From NCBI GenBank assembly GCA_037074505.1, contig CM073483.1, forward strand, positions 28,879,001 through 28,943,000: DNA of 64,000 bases, written 5' to 3'. The notes below the pieces were generated by a model, which was not told where the DNA came from, searched no databases, and saw only the letters and a list, made by a program, of their open reading frames with translations. The stretch is from Albizia julibrissin (taxonomy: Eukaryota > Streptophyta > Magnoliopsida > Fabales > Fabaceae). The position numbers were made by a program, and so were the translations under genes. The stretch's first letter is position 1. The number at the start of each line of letters is the position of its first letter. This document shows positions 62,308-64,000 of this stretch, piece after piece.

Positions 62308-64000
62308 GCTCAATTTTCACCTCCTAGATCACTTTTGTAGCTCTTGAGACCTTCATAAAAGTTGTTCTGCTTACTAAGAGCTTCATTTATATGGTTTTAG
62401 TTTCTTGAAAGAAGGAGTTTTATGCTGTCTACAAAGTGCCAAAGTTGGTGAAATCAAGAACAAGCCCTATAATTTGAAAGAGGTGAGCTTAGGCTTCATT
62501 TGATGTATATATTGTATTAGTTGGTGAAATTTTGTAGTCTTTTTCTTGCTACCCTATTTTCAGTCATTCAGGGTTTTTAGGGTTTCATGATGCTTTAGTC
62601 ATATACATGTGGTTATATTATATTTAGTGAATAAATTATGAATTGGAGAATTGTTGCTTTGTGACCTAATTTTTAGTCAGAATAGGTCATGAATAAGGAG
62701 TATGAATTTGATGTTTTTGAGGTCTCCAAAGGATTTCTTGGACAAAATTTTGTAGGAATAGGTTGTTGGTATGATTTTAGAAAGAATGGATTTGAAATCT
62801 AAAAATTTGAATTTGCTGCCAATTAGGATTTCCTGCGTGGCAGTCTGAATGTGTTGTGTTTTTTGTTAAAAGAATGTTGTTTAATGGCCATGATATTTTC
62901 CAGAATAAAATTATCTTTGTCAAGGTTTAATTTAATAGGTTATTTGTGCCATTTGGATTAGTACATTAGGAATTAGGAATTTTTGAACTTAGGCATTGAA
63001 TCTGAAATGAATTTTGTGGCAGTGAGGTTTTAGTCGTAGTTCTGAAATTTTGTAGCTAGAACTAGCTTAAAGTAATATTTTAGCTTTAAAATAGACTCAA
63101 AGAGCTTTGAATATCAATTTGAACAACCCCAATTGAAGTTTTATAGAATTAATTATGACTTTTCAAAGTTTGATTAAAATGCTGGAAGCTTTAGGTTACC
63201 ATGAAAATTTAAGAAAGAAAGGGCCAAACGTAATTAGTATGAACTCTAAGGGTAAAAGTAAGTATATGGGACTAATATAGCCCATTAAGAATTTATTTAT
63301 CATGGCACTAATTATATGATTATCTAGGGCCACGAGAAGTCCAGAAAGAAGAAGAATGGAAGAATTTCAAAGAAGCTACCATGGTTGAAAGAAAAGGGAA
63401 CAAGAAGAAGGACATTTGTCCACAAGATAGTGAACTTAGTTAACTTGTATGTATTTGATGTGTTTGTGTTGTATTGAGTTGCAGTTTTTCTTTGCTTGGT
63501 TTTGTAAAGCATGTATGAATGAATAAAGCTCTGTTTCTATTTATACTATGGCCATAGATATATATGTTGCATAAAACATTGAGCATGCAGAAATTTCAAT
63601 ATGTGAACATGCGCCTTTGTAAGGCAAGCATATCATGCACTAGCATTAATCTTGCATGCATTGTTAGTATTGTTTAATATTGAGATTCCCCTGAATCTCA
63701 CCGTCCCCTGGCAACCATATAGGTACCTGAATACGATACAGAAGGAATGGTTGAAGATGAACAAGAAGGAAAGAAGACGAAGAATTGAAGAAGAAAGAAT
63801 ATTTATTTTACCATGTGTAAATTATTTACACTTAATAAAGAATTGAATGAATACATGAATTGGAATTTAAGTCGTAATCAGGATTGCTGAATCACTGAAT
63901 CTAAGGATAAGAACCAGAATAAGAACCAACTCTGATATATGAATCTGGTAAGAATAACGGCTAACGAGTCGTGAAAAGTAGTTAACCCCTAAGTAATTAA
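62308..64000 (+). mobile_element. Gypsy-like LTR or element remnant, cut by window edge
   Basis: From about 62390 it matches, in reverse, positions 1-800: for example 'gggccacgagaag' near 63327 against the 'tatggccctagataag' part near 300, and the 'aattgaagttttatagaattaattatgac' part near 63130 against 480-520. It probably was one unit with 59640-59956 before the LTR at 59957 was inserted. No coding region. Confidence 0.5.

Overview
The window is nuclear DNA from a flowering plant, most likely a eudicot. It is AT-rich, its introns follow plant splice rules, and most of it is transposable element (TE) sequence around two intact genes. I could not identify the species.

Genes. (1) A DIR1-like non-specific lipid-transfer protein gene (20397-21804, +): two exons, 107 residues, a complete eight-cysteine motif, and an intron almost at the stop codon. 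(2) A complete class-I NHX (NHX4-like) Na+,K+/H+ antiporter gene (25083-32550, -): 14 exons reconstructed here, 522 residues, all key motifs present. It has one GC-AG intron and two TEs inside introns; one of those TEs carries a fragment of a mitoferrin-type carrier gene. The two genes point in opposite directions with their 3' ends facing each other, about 3.3 kb apart, with a 1.2-kb fold-back Mutator-like element between them. No rRNA, tRNA or CRISPR was seen.

Layout. 1-16310: nested LTR layers; four of the seven solo LTRs in the window lie here. 16311-20396: AT-rich DNA with a Harbinger-like element carrying a 0.7-kb GGN minisatellite. 20397-32707: the two genes. 32809-37993: a Tourist-like MITE behind the NHX promoter and another solo LTR. 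38432-45872: an internally deleted copia element cut by a CACTA element whose transposase is broken. 45873-52337: a truncated palindrome-array LTR, then a LINE fossil split by a second CACTA element. 52338-64000: mostly gene-free, with two further solo LTRs in tandem orientation.

Main novelty. One LTR family is present four times (6972, 12179, 35046 and reversed to 47634). Each copy carries a 1-1.5 kb array of short palindromes with core TCACTCGAGTGA, mixed with TCACTTCCAGTGA-type units. An unlike LTR at 5724-10206 has the same palindromes and hosts one of the copies. A second LTR family keeps two splice-donor-like sites 158-159 nt apart in four separate copies. Target-site duplications (TSDs), read by eye, support most insertion boundaries.
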